NCBI GenBank assembly: GCA_029747015.1
Contig: JAKOGI010000008.1
Coordinates: forward strand, 1,131,001 to 1,195,000
Direction of reading: 5' to 3'
DNA length: 64,000 bases
Origin: Carnegiea gigantea
Lineage: Eukaryota > Streptophyta > Magnoliopsida > Caryophyllales > Cactaceae
Shown here: positions 12,097 to 22,079 of the stretch, one piece after another
How the letters are laid out: every line of letters begins with the position of its first letter
How positions within the stretch are numbered: the first letter of the stretch is position 1
Program-made: the position numbers and the translations under genes
The notes under the pieces: model-generated
Told to the model about the DNA's origin: nothing
Database searches by the model: none
What the model saw: only the letters and a program-made list of their open reading frames with translations

Positions 12097-13280
12097 TAGA
12101 CCTATCAATTCGGGCGGGCGGGTTAAATACGGGTCGGGCGTATTCGGGTTCGGGTAAAATACGGGTCGGGTGTATTTCGGGTTCGGGTAAAATACGGGTC
12201 GGGTGTATTTCGATTTTACGGGTTTCGGATCAACCCAATCGGTTTAGAGCGCCTTTTCTGTGAGTTATTTTTCTTTTTTTAAAATCAAAAATTCTGCATA
12301 TTTATTACTCAAAATTGTCATTATTTAATGAAAATGCATAATAATTGTAATTTCTCAAAAGAATATTAAAATATTCAAACATGTTATATAATATGTGAAC
12401 ATCTTGTATGGGCAGGTAAAGAATTAAACTCCACTTCATTTTGAGTAGATCGAGCCGTATATTGAAAGAAGGTTAATAATGCGTCGACCATTTATTGGGC
12501 AGCCCGTCTAGAGCATTTTAATGGGTTGTAGCAGTTTCACTACTAATAACCTATTTAATGATTTAATATTTTTATTAACTAACCTACCAATGTCTAATCA
12601 AGTAAAACTTTATTAATAGACCGACCCTAATACGAAAAAGACTAGTCGTTTCCGTATTAGGGTAGTCGTTTTTCTACCGTTAGTATCATAGTTCAAGACT
12701 AGTCAGAACGAAAATCAAATAAAATTAAATAAAAGAAGTACAAGATATTATCCTGCAGTTATAACATCAAAAATTTAAATTATTACAAATTAATTAATTT
12801 TAAAAAAATTAGACAGATTTGTTTAACTAACTATATAATGGTATGACTTTTGCATCTTTAATACTTGTGTTCTTTTAAATTAACTTTTTAAAAAAGATTA
12901 GATAGTTACTCCATGTAATTTTATATCTATTTTTAACGTTTTGCCATTTAAAAGTTGTGTATGATTTTATTTTCAAAGAATGGAGGAGAAAAAATAAGGT
13001 TATTATTGTTTAATTTGTAAATAGATGCAATAGTTATATAATGTCTTTTCAAAATACTCAATAAAAATGACTAACCATTATTGTTAAAAGAGATAAATTA
13101 GAGAAAAATAAAGAACTAAGGATATAATGTTTGGGTCAAGCGGGCGGGTTCGGGTTCGGGTCGGATTTGACCCGCTAATTTGCGGGTTTTTTGGGTTCGG
13201 GTCGAGAAAATCGTGTTCAAAACCCAAAATTTTCGGGTCGAGTTTTCGGATCGGGTCAATTTTTAACAGATCTAGGTCTA
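12097..13280. mobile_element. Non-autonomous DNA transposon with GGGTCGGGT-rich ends
   Basis: The left end begins TAGACCTATCAATTCGGGC and the right end finishes GATCTAGGTCTA, so both ends show TAGACCTA as an 8-bp terminal inverted repeat. Inside each end are clusters of CGGGTCGGGT or CGGGTTCGGG words in an otherwise very AT-rich 0.9 kb core without an ORF. This architecture fits hAT-like non-autonomous elements. I could not see a matching 8-bp target duplication (flanks ATTGCATA and ATACTGTT), so superfamily and exact borders are uncertain. Confidence 0.45.
12624..12663. repeat. Near-perfect 40-bp palindrome
   Basis: The arms ACCCTAATACG and CGTATTAGGGT face each other around a GACTAGTC core; 18 of 20 position pairs are complementary by my count. 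It lies inside the GGGTCGGGT-ended element at 12097-13280. It could fold as a hairpin in RNA or a cruciform in DNA. Confidence 0.7.
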
Positions 13281-14761
13281 ATACTGTTGGTAACGTTCGA
13301 TCTTCCTAAACTTTCATGCAGTACAAAACCTCTTAACTACTTGCATTTATTTATTCTTAAAATGTAGTTTAAAAATAAGGAATTTGAATTTAGTTAGGCA
13401 CAAACATTCCAAACAAAGCTTACTCGTTGAACTCGTTGTTTACATTCATTCGTTCATTGCTTCCAATTATTTGGCACATTTTTCCAAACTTTTGCGAGTT
13501 TTTTCCACTTCAAATAAATTACCGAGTTTCTTTTTCTTGCGGGGCAGGAGGCGTGGTGCCATTGTACTACAAGCTTAATTAGACATGTGATGAGAGAAGC
13601 CTTACCAAAGTATTTTGTAATATGTCGTTTTACGGGCACCTAGAAAAGAAAGTACGTCGTTTCATTGTCCGCCATATTTGAAAAAGCTTTTAAAATGAAA
13701 CGGTCGATGTTTTTACTCAAAATTTCTAACGAGTTGTCCATGTCAATCGTTTCCTGCAAAGTTTTCGACGTAAAAGCTTTCTTCAAAATTTCATCGATAT
13801 TCATAATGCACTAATGTCCTGTAATATTTTCAACTATTCTTTTTTAAAATTATAATAAGGCTCTGACACAACACAACCGTTCTTCAATTTGATTTATTAG
13901 CAAGTTGTAATACCATTGGACCTCAATTTTAACCACGAGATTAAAATTTTACTAATTGTAGCTGGCATTGCTTGTGAAAAGTAAGATCATATAGAGTGGA
14001 GCTTCCATTGTCTAAAAGACTAAAACATTTAAACAAGAAAGCCCATCTATGTCCCTGGATCAATCTAAGATCCCTCAAGGTTAGCCACTCTTCTTTAGCC
14101 CATCACAGGCCCAACGCAACAACTTTAGCGGGCTCAGAAGCCCAAACATTATGAGAAGGAAGGATAGAACATGTTCAAAACACAACAATAAGTAGGCCCA
14201 CTTCACCTCCACCAAAGTGGGCGTGATCTACTTCTAGCGGAGCCCGGGCACGTGGTCCAAGATGTCCAACCATCACATGCAGCTCCATCAAGGTGCGCCC
14301 CCTTGGTACGGTATTCGGAACACCAAACACACCTATGCATATGCTCTGCTATTTCAGTTTGAATTGTACGGAGTATGGCAAAATGCCTATCTAAACTTCC
14401 TCTATTCCATTTCCATGGAGGAGTAGGCAGTCTATGACTTTTAAATTTTGAGTCAATTGGAACCAGTCTCTGTGTAGTTTTACAATTTAGATGTAAAACT
14501 GTGACATCAAACCTCTCACACATTGCCTGGAGCCGAAATTTTGGAGGTATTAGATTTGGATTTGGAACACACGTATGCACGCTGATATGGACTTTGCTTT
14601 TGGCTCGTCTGCTAAAGAACAAACCATTGGCCCAGCGGTGTTGTCACTTGTGATACAAACACCATCGAAGATGTCATATAAATATACTTATTTTTTATTT
14701 TTTATAAATTTAAAAATATCAATACCGACATCACAATCGAAGATGTCATCAAAAATATACT
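13281..14761. other. Spacer with one unexplained ORF
   Basis: Mostly AT-rich DNA. On the minus strand 14622-14203 is open for 139 codons with Cys/Trp/His-rich composition (for example HRCVWCSEY). I do not recognise it and see no promoter or splice partner. Two similar words, ATCGAAGATGTCAT followed by AAATATACTTAT, occur at about 14667 and 14740, just before the retrotransposon-derived DNA starts. Confidence 0.4.
14203..14622 (-). CDS. Unidentified ORF, possibly a captured gene fragment
   Basis: This reads as 139 codons without a stop in a region where random ORFs are short. It has eight or so cysteines, several tryptophans and a C-terminal Arg/Ser-rich tail ending LWWR. I cannot assign it to a family. 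It is slightly more GC-rich than its surroundings and lies just left of the LTR retrotransposon segment, so a transduplicated exon is possible; a chance ORF is equally possible. No function is proposed. Confidence 0.2.
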   Translation of the reverse strand: MFFSRRAKSKVHISVHTCVPNPNLIPPKFRLQAMCERFDVTVLHLNCKTTQRLVPIDSKFKSHRLPTPPWKWNRGSLDRHFAILRTIQTEIAEHMHRCVWCSEYRTKGAHLDGAACDGWTSWTTCPGSARSRSRPLWWR

Positions 14762-15092
14762 TATCTTTTTGGCTTGTTGATAGATTTTTATCATTCAAAT
14801 TACTGATAAAATTTATCACAAATTATTGATAAAATTCTATCCCTAAAATTGTTGATAGATTTTATCACAAGTTGTTGATAAAATTTTATCACAAATTTAC
14901 AAGCATAATTATCTTCCAAAAAAAATCAGTATGGATTATCTACCAAGTCGGTAAGTCATTTGTCTAAACAAAGCGGGGGGCGGCCCACTACAAAAAAAAA
15001 AGCTCCAACTTTCAGCATTTTTCAAGTTTTCGAGACTCAGCCGCTTCAAACACTCAAAATTCGTGTACGCGGCCGACTCTCGAGGGGGCATT
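14762..15092 (+). repeat. Duplicate of the element's internal 3' tail, outside the 5' LTR
   Basis: Nearly identical to 21749-22079, including the GATAAAATTTTATC repeats, the CGGCCCACTACAAAA word and the polypurine tract. It is where flanking DNA would be expected. It therefore represents the end of a second element that shared the LTR at 15093-15909. Confidence 0.85.
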
Positions 15093-15909
15093 TGTAGAAG
15101 GCAAAAATTCTATGACGAACCAGATGATGCCACATGTAAAAAATGGACCAACCATAAAGTGCCACGTGTCATGTTGACTTTGGTGGACCAGCTTGGTTAA
15201 AATTAAGTGCAGCCAATCAAAAGCCGCCACGTGTCATCGATGATGCAGAAATTAGTAATTATTTTCTTTATTTAAAAATAAGAAAATAATTACTGGGCCT
15301 AGGCCCAAAATTCGGCTCTAATCCTAACCGGCAGAGCCTATAAATAGGGATCCTCCCCCCTCATTTTAAAGGGAGCTCAACATTTCAACATCTTACGGGC
15401 TCCAGAGCTCAGACTGCAGACAACATCCAGCTATCAAGTAACAAGGATCAAAGTCAGCTAGCTCAACATCTTCTGCAACCTCAGATTGAAGTCTACCTCA
15501 GAGTTCTTCATCCAGTTTATCGATCGAGATCAAGTAACCTCGCCATCGCATCGATTAATCTATCCAACAACATTCATCACTCAGCATTTGCGGAATTCAG
15601 AGCTCGGACAGTAAGGAGCATCCAGCTACCAAGCGAGAAGGATCAAGACTTGCAGAGCTTCAGAAATCACAATCAGTCACTGGCAGATCAGAACCAAAAA
15701 ACATCTTCAGAGTTCTTCAGCTGATTTGCATCAACCGAGATCAAGCATCAAGCCCTCGGAGTACTCAAGTCATTAGGAGATCGAATCAGAGGATCAATTT
15801 TATTGTATCAAATTCAGAGATTGTACCTACACGCCACATCAATACAAAAATTCAATTTGTTGCTAAATTTTCTGTCTAATTTATTTTAGGCGCGAAATTT
15901 GCGTTTACA
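15093..15909 (+). repeat. Full-length 5' LTR (817 bp)
   Basis: It starts TGTAGAAGG after the polypurine tract CTCGAGGGGGCATT and ends GCGTTTACA. TG...CA ends and the TGTA/TACA inverted tips are present. A TATA box lies at 15339. Downstream of it the LTR contains an imperfect internal duplication: the block from about 15400 (CAGAGCTCAGAC, ACATCCAGCTATCAAG, GAGTTCTTCATCC, CGAGATCAAG) recurs from about 15597 with the same words in the same order. LTR edges were set from these signals plus the adjoining primer-binding site. Confidence 0.8.
15339..15346 (+). promoter_or_regulatory. LTR TATA box
   Basis: TATAAATA within GCCTATAAATAGGGATCC, a canonical plant TATA context in the U3 part of the LTR. 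Transcription would start near 15370 and run into gag. Confidence 0.65.
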
Positions 15910-15913
15910 AATT

Positions 15914-15932
15914 TGGCACGCTCGGTGGGACC
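15914..15932 (+). other. Primer-binding site of the retrotransposon
   Basis: TGGCACGCTCGGTGGGACC begins four bases after the LTR ends, the usual place and TGG start for a tRNA 3'-end complement in plant Ty3/gypsy elements. I cannot assign the primer tRNA with confidence. Confidence 0.65.
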
Positions 15933-15968
15933 TCTCTGCCTCTCATCTCTTTCTTCAAAATACAAAAT

Positions 15969-17645
15969 TTGCACTCTTTTGAAGATAACATGGCCTCCAA
16001 GAATGCTTTGAAGAAGAAGACTATCGAATCTACATCTGAAGGATCTGCAAAGATTAATATTGCATCTAACAATCGAAGCACCAGGGCGATGACTAGGAGC
16101 ATGACCAAAGCTGCTACCTCCATCACCTTAAAGCAACAAACAGTGGCTCCAACTTTGCAGTCACGCAAAACTCAAACCTTTGGCTTCAACTTGCCTGCTG
16201 ATGGAGTCAATCAAACTGCTTGTCTTCCTAATTTGAAGCTAAAGACTCTTGCTATCTTCAATATAAATAAAGCTCTACCATGTGGACTGGAAAAATTTCA
16301 AACCTACATCAATCCTGCCTTCCAACCTATCAGTGAGGAGGATGATGATTATGGTAGCAGCAATTCTTCACCAACATTTTCAAGAGATTCAGTTTTCTCA
16401 CAGGCTGAAGTCGAATCCTCTGACACTGTTATCATGCCAGTCATGGTGACAGAGACTGTCAACTTGGAGGAACAACTAGCAGATATGAAGGCCACCCTCG
16501 ATAGACTCTCAAAGAAAAATGCGAAAAAGGATGCTCAAATCAAGCGTCAAAGCAAACAGATTGCTGATTTGGCAAAGAAGCTGGGGAAGCAGACGTCTGC
16601 AGCTTTCAATAAATGCTCACGCAGTGAGGATTCTGACAAAGAGTCTAACCACATCAAGGAGTCTGACAATCAACGTAAACCAAAGAACGATTCATCCTTC
16701 GGCTTAATGTCAGTTGAGCAAATTCAAAATTTGATAGCTAAAGCAGTCAAGGCTCAGTTGGGAGAGTCTCACAAGAGTCACTTGTATTCAAAGCCTTATA
16801 CGAAGAGGATAGATGCTCTTCGCATGCCCCATGGCTATCAGCCTCCCAAGTTCAACCAGTTTGATGGCAAGGGTAACCCCAAGCAGCACATCGCTCATTT
16901 TATCGAAACCTGTAGCAACGCTGGCACCGAAGGTGATCGATTGGTGAAACAGTTTGTGCGATCCCTCAAGGGAATTGCATTTGACTGGTATACAGACCTT
17001 GCCCCTGAGTCCATTGATAGCTGGGGGCAAATGGAAAGTGAATTCTTAAATCGCTTCTATAACACACGCCGCGTAGTCAGTATAAGTGAGTTGACTAACA
17101 CTAGGCAAGGGGATAAAGAGCCAATCATAGACTATATCAATCGTTGGCGTACCCTCTCATTGAAGTGCAAGGATCGCTTGCCGGAATCTTCTGCTGTTGA
17201 AATGTGTGCCCAAGGGATGGATTGGGATATACTTTATGCTTTGCAAGTGAACAAGCCCAAAACATTCCAAGAATTGGCAACACGAGCTCATGATATGGAA
17301 CTTACAATTACCTACTATGGAAGACGACTCAATGATGATGAATCAGTGGCATCGTCAAGAAATGAAAGCTCCATACTTAGAGACTCCGAAGAGAAAGAAT
17401 GTCCTTATTCTGAGTCTGATGTGCCAGAAATGCTTGACAAACTTCTCGAGAAAGGACTTATAGAACTCCCAGAGTCAAGTCGTCCTGAAGAAATTAGAAG
17501 AACTAATGATCCTAAATATTGCAAGTATCACAGGATCATCAGTCATCCAATAGAGAAGTGCAAAGCATTCAGAAGACAAGTCCTGCAACTTGTAAAAGAA
17601 GGAAAAGTCATATTAGACGAAGACGACACTGAAGAATCTGATTGA
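15969..17645 (+). CDS. Retrotransposon Gag polyprotein, intact
   Basis: This is one uninterrupted reading frame of 558 codons. The N-terminal 150 residues are basic and Ser/Thr-rich, then acidic. Residues about 163-206 form a charged coiled-coil-like heptad region. The retrotransposon gag (capsid-like) domain runs from about 300 (NQFDGKGNPKQHIAHF) to 445, including the typical FDWYTDLAPESIDSW block. Near the C terminus C518-x2-H521-x4-H526-x4-C531 forms a CCHC-like zinc knuckle variant. The frame ends in an acidic tail with no protease or RT behind it. The first ATG is used in the coordinates; the second ATG at 15990 (MASKN) has better context and could be the true start. Gag would assemble particles that package element RNA. 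An open frame with no pol suggests either a young copy or selection on Gag supplied in trans. Confidence 0.9.
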   Translation: MHSFEDNMASKNALKKKTIESTSEGSAKINIASNNRSTRAMTRSMTKAATSITLKQQTVAPTLQSRKTQTFGFNLPADGVNQTACLPNLKLKTLAIFNINKALPCGLEKFQTYINPAFQPISEEDDDYGSSNSSPTFSRDSVFSQAEVESSDTVIMPVMVTETVNLEEQLADMKATLDRLSKKNAKKDAQIKRQSKQIADLAKKLGKQTSAAFNKCSRSEDSDKESNHIKESDNQRKPKNDSSFGLMSVEQIQNLIAKAVKAQLGESHKSHLYSKPYTKRIDALRMPHGYQPPKFNQFDGKGNPKQHIAHFIETCSNAGTEGDRLVKQFVRSLKGIAFDWYTDLAPESIDSWGQMESEFLNRFYNTRRVVSISELTNTRQGDKEPIIDYINRWRTLSLKCKDRLPESSAVEMCAQGMDWDILYALQVNKPKTFQELATRAHDMELTITYYGRRLNDDESVASSRNESSILRDSEEKECPYSESDVPEMLDKLLEKGLIELPESSRPEEIRRTNDPKYCKYHRIISHPIEKCKAFRRQVLQLVKEGKVILDEDDTEESD

Positions 17646-17689
17646 TCATTCATTATGATCATATTAGAAAGTGTTTTGGAAGAGAGCGA

Positions 17690-19310
17690 CCCAAAATTGG
17701 CATTTAGAGAGCAGACTTTCAAGTCAACCTCTATAGACTTCTAAGTCATCAAAGAACTTACAGACTTTTAAGTCACTCCTTGTAGAGACTCGAAGACTCT
17801 CAAGTCACTCATGTTAGACTGTCAAGTCATCCAAACTTTAAGATTTCTAAGTCAGCCTCTAGAAACACCTATGTTATCGAGCTCTCTGACTCTAAAGTCA
17901 ACCATGCAGGACTCTTAAGCAAATCCTGCATTCAAAGTCATAAAATGTCAAAGACTCCCAAGTCGCAAAACTCTCGGACTTCAAAGTCAATATTAGCAGA
18001 CTCCCAAGTCACCAAACTCTAAGACTCCTAAGTCAGCCTTTACGGGCTTTTGAGTTGAGAAGCACTAAGACTTGCAGATAAGCTTCTACAGACGCTCAGC
18101 AATCAAACTTTGAGAACTCGAAGTCGATCCTGCCAAACTTCAAAGTCCGGCTTGACAGACTCTAAAGTCATCAAATCTCGTGGACTTCCAAGTCAAACTT
18201 TTAAGACTCCCAAGTCGTCCAACTCTTACAAACAAAATTCTTGACTCTCAAGTTATCAAAGACTTTTAAGTCAACTTTACAGGCCTTCAACTCATTGATG
18301 CCACAGACTACCAAGTCGTCAAAGTTTCAGAGTCCTTAGTCAGCAAAGCAAAAGACTATCAAGTCATCAAAATCAAAGACTTCTAAGTCGCCTAAAGATT
18401 ATCAAGTCGAGAAAATTGTAAGTTTTGAAGTGAATTCAACGACTCTCAAGTCATCAATAGTTTTGACTCTCAAGTCACCCTTAAGACTTCCAAATCCAAA
18501 CTTCTAGACTCTCAAGTCAGCACAGACTATCAAGTCACCCACAGGATACTCAAGCCGTCAAAATCAAAGACTTTCAAGTCACCCAAAATCCATCAAGTCA
18601 ACAAAATTACAAACTTTGAAGTGAATTCTATGACTCTCAAGTCATCAACATGGTAGACTCTCAAGTCATCAACGACATAAGCTCTCAAATAAATAAAGTT
18701 TAAAAATTCTCAAGTCATCTAAGTTGTAGACTTACAAGTCAAACAGAATTGTTGACTCTTAAGTTATCGAAGACTTTCAAGTGAATCTTACGGACCTTCA
18801 AGTCCTGGATGTAATAGATTTCTAAGTCATCAAATCGCGAAGACTCCAAGTCATAAAACTCTCTGACTTCCAAGTCAATCCTAACAGGCTCCCAAGTCAC
18901 CAAATCTCGTAGACTTCGATGCCGATTTTTTTTTAAGGCTTCAAAGTGTTTTTTTCAGGACTTCTAAGTCAACAAAATTATTGACTCCCAAGTCGCGAAG
19001 TTGACTCCCAAGTCGCGAAGTTGACTCTCAAGTCATCAAAGTTCAAGTCTCTCAAGATATCAAAATTAAAAGACTACCAAGTCATCAAAGCTCCAAACTC
19101 CAAAGTCAAGAAAGTTCTAAGCTCCGAGTTATCAAATTTGATGACTCTCAAGTCTCTAAAGTTTAAGACTCCTAAGTCAACAAATTTATTGACTCCCAAG
19201 TCACTAAACGAACTCCGAAACCATCGAGTTCAAGACTCTTAGTCATCAAAGTAAAAGACTGTCAAGTCACTTTATCGAAGGTGTTGACTTGTAAGTCACT
19301 CAACACATTC
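17690..19310 (+). repeat. Degenerate array of GACTNNNAAGTC palindromic units
   Basis: About 1.6 kb made of short units such as GACTCTCAAGTCATCAAAG and GACTTCTAAGTC. The core GACT...AAGTC is an interrupted palindrome, often exact (GACTTTTAAGTC). Spacing varies from about 18 to 40 bp; at 18981-19020 two 20-bp units TTGACTCCCAAGTCGCGAAG are identical and adjacent. Frames are interrupted by stops, so it is not coding now. It is not a CRISPR: units and spacers are both degenerate. Confidence 0.8.
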
Positions 19311-19476
19311 TCAAACCATATAAACAGACTTCAAACGGCTACCAAATTGTTCCAAACTTTTAGAAGCCTTCAAGTTGGGGGCAAAAGTAAGATTGCATCC
19401 TCCTTCGCATTAGTGATACAGGTGTCTTCCTTTAAAATTGGTCGTCTTTTCCTTCAAGTCGGGCACTGGCAATTTG

Positions 19477-20340
19477 CGAAGTCAAGCTTTCGGTGTTTGA
19501 TTAGAAGGATCATGTCTTTCCTGTCTGACCAAAAGAGTCGAGCTTCTGTGTTATCGAAAGGGTCAAGTATGCACTGTCTGATCGGATGAGTCATCTTTGT
19601 TGTCTGATCGGATGAGCCAAGCCTTCTCTTTCTGATCAGAAGAGTCGCCTTATCTGTCTGATTCAACAAGCCAAGATGTTGCTTTCTTATCGGGATAATT
19701 ACGTTCACTGTCTGATCGAATGAGCCAAGCCTTCTCTTTCTGATCAGAAGAGTCGCCTTCGCTGTCTAATAAAAGAGGCCAAGTCTGCACTGTCTGATCG
19801 GATGAGTCACCTTTGCTGTCTGATTAGATGAGCCAAGCCTTCGTTTTCTGATCGAGAGAGACGCCTTTGCTGTCTGATAGAAGAGGCTAAGTTTGCACTG
19901 TCTGATCAAATGAGTCACCTATGTTGTCTGATTGGATAAGTCATGCCTCATCTTCTGATCGAAGGAGTCAAGCTGTTACTTTCTGATCGTGACAGTTACA
20001 TTTGCTGCTTAATCGAATAAGTCAAGACTTCTCTTTCTGATCAGAAGAGTCGTTTTTGCTGTCTGATGGAAGAAGCCAAGTCTTTGCTGCCTGATTAGAG
20101 GAATCTAAATGCCTTCGCTCTCTGATCATATAAGTCATGCCTTTGTTATCTGAACAGAGGAGCCAAGCCTTCATTTCCTGATTGGAAGAACATGTTTTGA
20201 CTATCTGATTGGAGAGGGCACACCTTCATTGTCTGAATGTCTTTGTTGCCTGAGCGGATGAGTAGTGTCCTCGCTATCTGACCGGAGAAGTTCTGCCTTC
20301 ACTATCTGAGTGGAGAAATCCATGCCTTTGCAAAATCTGG
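19477..20340 (+). repeat. Array of CTGATCGGATGAGTC-type units (about 26 bp)
   Basis: Roughly thirty imperfect units of 25-29 bp, each with a GTCTGATCgGATGAGtCa-like core followed by CTTTGCT or AAGCCTTC. Alternation of GAGTC(G/A) and GAGCCAAG forms suggests a two-unit higher-order period of about 54 bp. Separate in sequence from the preceding array, with a transition at about 19310-19480. Confidence 0.8.
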
Positions 20341-20510
20341 AATGAAGGAAGAATCTGCAAGGTAGTTATGGAGTAAAGAACGTCTGGACGGTAGGGGTGT
20401 TGGCATATCTACGCGGAGAGTCACGCCTTCTTCAATTGGATCATCTTTTCTGTCCAGGATGGTAAGAGTTGGCTTCTTGGGATCGGATGATGAATCCAGA
20501 AAATGCACCA

Positions 20511-21065
20511 TGGCTGAAAGGAAGAAATTCAAGTCGACCCCAATTAGATTAAGTGAGGGAGTCGCCTGCGAAGAATCGAATCTACGGGGAGAAACGATTC
20601 CTCGTCTTAAAAGTCGACCTCACTTCGCGATCTAATCGGAGGAGTCGTGGCTGAAAGGAAGAAATTCAAGTCGACCCCAATTAGATTAAGTGAGGGAGTC
20701 GCCTGCGAAGAATCGAATCTACGGGGAGAAACGATTCCTCGTCTTAAAAGTCGACCTCACTTCGCGATCTAATCGGAGGAGTCGTGGCTGAAAGGAAGAA
20801 ATTCAAGTCGACCCCAATTAGATTAAGTAAGGGAGTCGCCTGCGAAGAATCGAATCTACGGGGAGAAACGATTTCTCGTCTTAAAAGTCGACCTCACTTG
20901 CGATCTAATCGGAGGAGTCGTGGCTGAAAGGAAGAAATTCAAGTCGACCCCAATTAGATTAAGTAAGGGAGTCGCCTGCGAAGAATCGAATCTACGGGGA
21001 GAAACGATTCCTCGTCTTAGAAGTCGACCTCACTTCGCGATCTAATAAGGGGAGTCGTGGCTGGC
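20511..21065 (+). repeat. Four tandem copies of a 137-bp unit
   Basis: Units start with TGGCTGAAAGGAAGAAATTC at 20511, 20648, 20785 and 20921, with a degraded fifth start at 21058, so periods are 137, 137, 136 and 137 bp. Copies differ at only a few bases. Each unit contains AAGTCGACC words twice and GATCTAATCGGAGGAGTC, which resemble the cores of the two older arrays to the left. Confidence 0.95.
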
Positions 21066-21097
21066 AGAAAGAAATTTAAGTTGATTCAGCAGGTTCC

Positions 21098-21295
21098 TGA
21101 AAAAAAAAAAAGCGAGAGATCAAAAAGGCCCAAAAAAAAAAAGAAAAGAAAGTGGCATTAAAAAAAAAAAAGAGAAACGAGAGTTAAAAAAATGGGGACT
21201 TTCCGAGCTAAAAAATAAAAAAAAGGCCCTTAAAAAAAAAGGATATCCCAAAGGCCTGTGGAAAAAAAAAAAACAAAAAAAACAAAGGGGAACAA
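21098..21295 (+). repeat. A-rich low-complexity block
   Basis: Multiple A8-A13 runs separated by GAGAG or GGCCC words. It sits between the 137-bp repeats and the internal 3' tail of the element. The short ORFs that cross it are compositional artefacts. Confidence 0.7.
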
Positions 21296-21699
21296 AATGG
21301 CAGAAGTCACGCGCGGTGCGGCAGAGGAGACAAAAACTATGTTAAATTCCGATAAGGTGTTGGTTTCATGAGAGCAACACCCTAGTGTAATTTCCGGCAA
21401 AAACATGCGCAGCGCGCTGTTTCTTGCTGCTTTCCTATGTTTTTGTTGTCTACTCGTTTCCCTCTCTTCCTTATTGCCATGGTTGCTGAGGAAGCTAAGA
21501 AAAAGGAAGACAATGCCCATGCTGAATTGCAGTGGCAGTAGAAGAACTCAACATCATGCCATAGAAAATGAAGCTCTCTTTCGCTTCTCACAAAAAAAAA
21601 AAAAAAAAAACAAACATGCGAAGATGAAGAATCAGAAAAAAAAAGGGGGGAGAAGAGACGATGAATTGACAGCAGGTCAAAAGACGAATTTATAGCAGT

Positions 21700-21890
21700 T
21701 GTCAGAAAAATTATTGATAGAATTTTATCCAAATTTGTTGATAAAGTTCTATCTTTTTGGATTGTTGATAGATTTTTATCATTCAAATTACTGATAAAAT
21801 TTATCACAAATTATTGATAAAATTCTATCCCTAAAATTGTTGATAGATTTTATCACAAGTTGTTGATAAAATTTTATCACAAATTTACAA
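21700..21890 (+). repeat. GATAAAATTTTATC palindrome cluster before the polypurine tract
   Basis: About seven tandem-like units of TTGTTGATAAAATTTTATCAC and variants (TATTGATAGAATTTTATCC, CTGATAAAATTTATCAC). The core GATAAAATTTTATC is a perfect 14-bp palindrome. The cluster is repeated at 14775-14895 in the duplicate tail. Confidence 0.75.
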
Positions 21891-22066
21891 GCATAATTAT
21901 CTTCAAAAAAAAATCAGTATGGATTATCTACCAAGTCGGTAAGTCATTTGTCTAAACAAAGCGGGAGGCGGCCCACTACAAAAAAAAAGCTCCAACTTTC
22001 AGCATTTTTCAAGTTTTCGAGACTCAGCCGCTTCAAACACTCAAAATTCGTGTACGCGGCCGACTC

Positions 22067-22079
22067 TCGAGGGGGCATT
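22067..22079 (+). other. Polypurine tract of the retrotransposon
   Basis: CTCGAGGGGGCATT lies immediately before the TGTAGAAGG start of the second LTR. The same tract precedes the full LTR at 15078-15092. It would prime plus-strand DNA synthesis. Confidence 0.65.

Noticed and set aside
14762..15192. LTR start at 14762, at the left limit of homology
   Set aside because: The TG/CA tips, TATA box, primer-binding site and polypurine tract place the LTR at 15093-15909; 14762-15092 is internal tail.
17690..19310. Regular short repeats that could suggest a CRISPR-like array
   Set aside because: Repeat and spacer are both degenerate, spacing varies, and the array lies inside a plant LTR retrotransposon.
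21230..21807. Three overlapping ORFs of 96-141 codons in the retrotransposon 3' part
   Set aside because: Low-complexity A/T-rich composition, both strands open, no domain.
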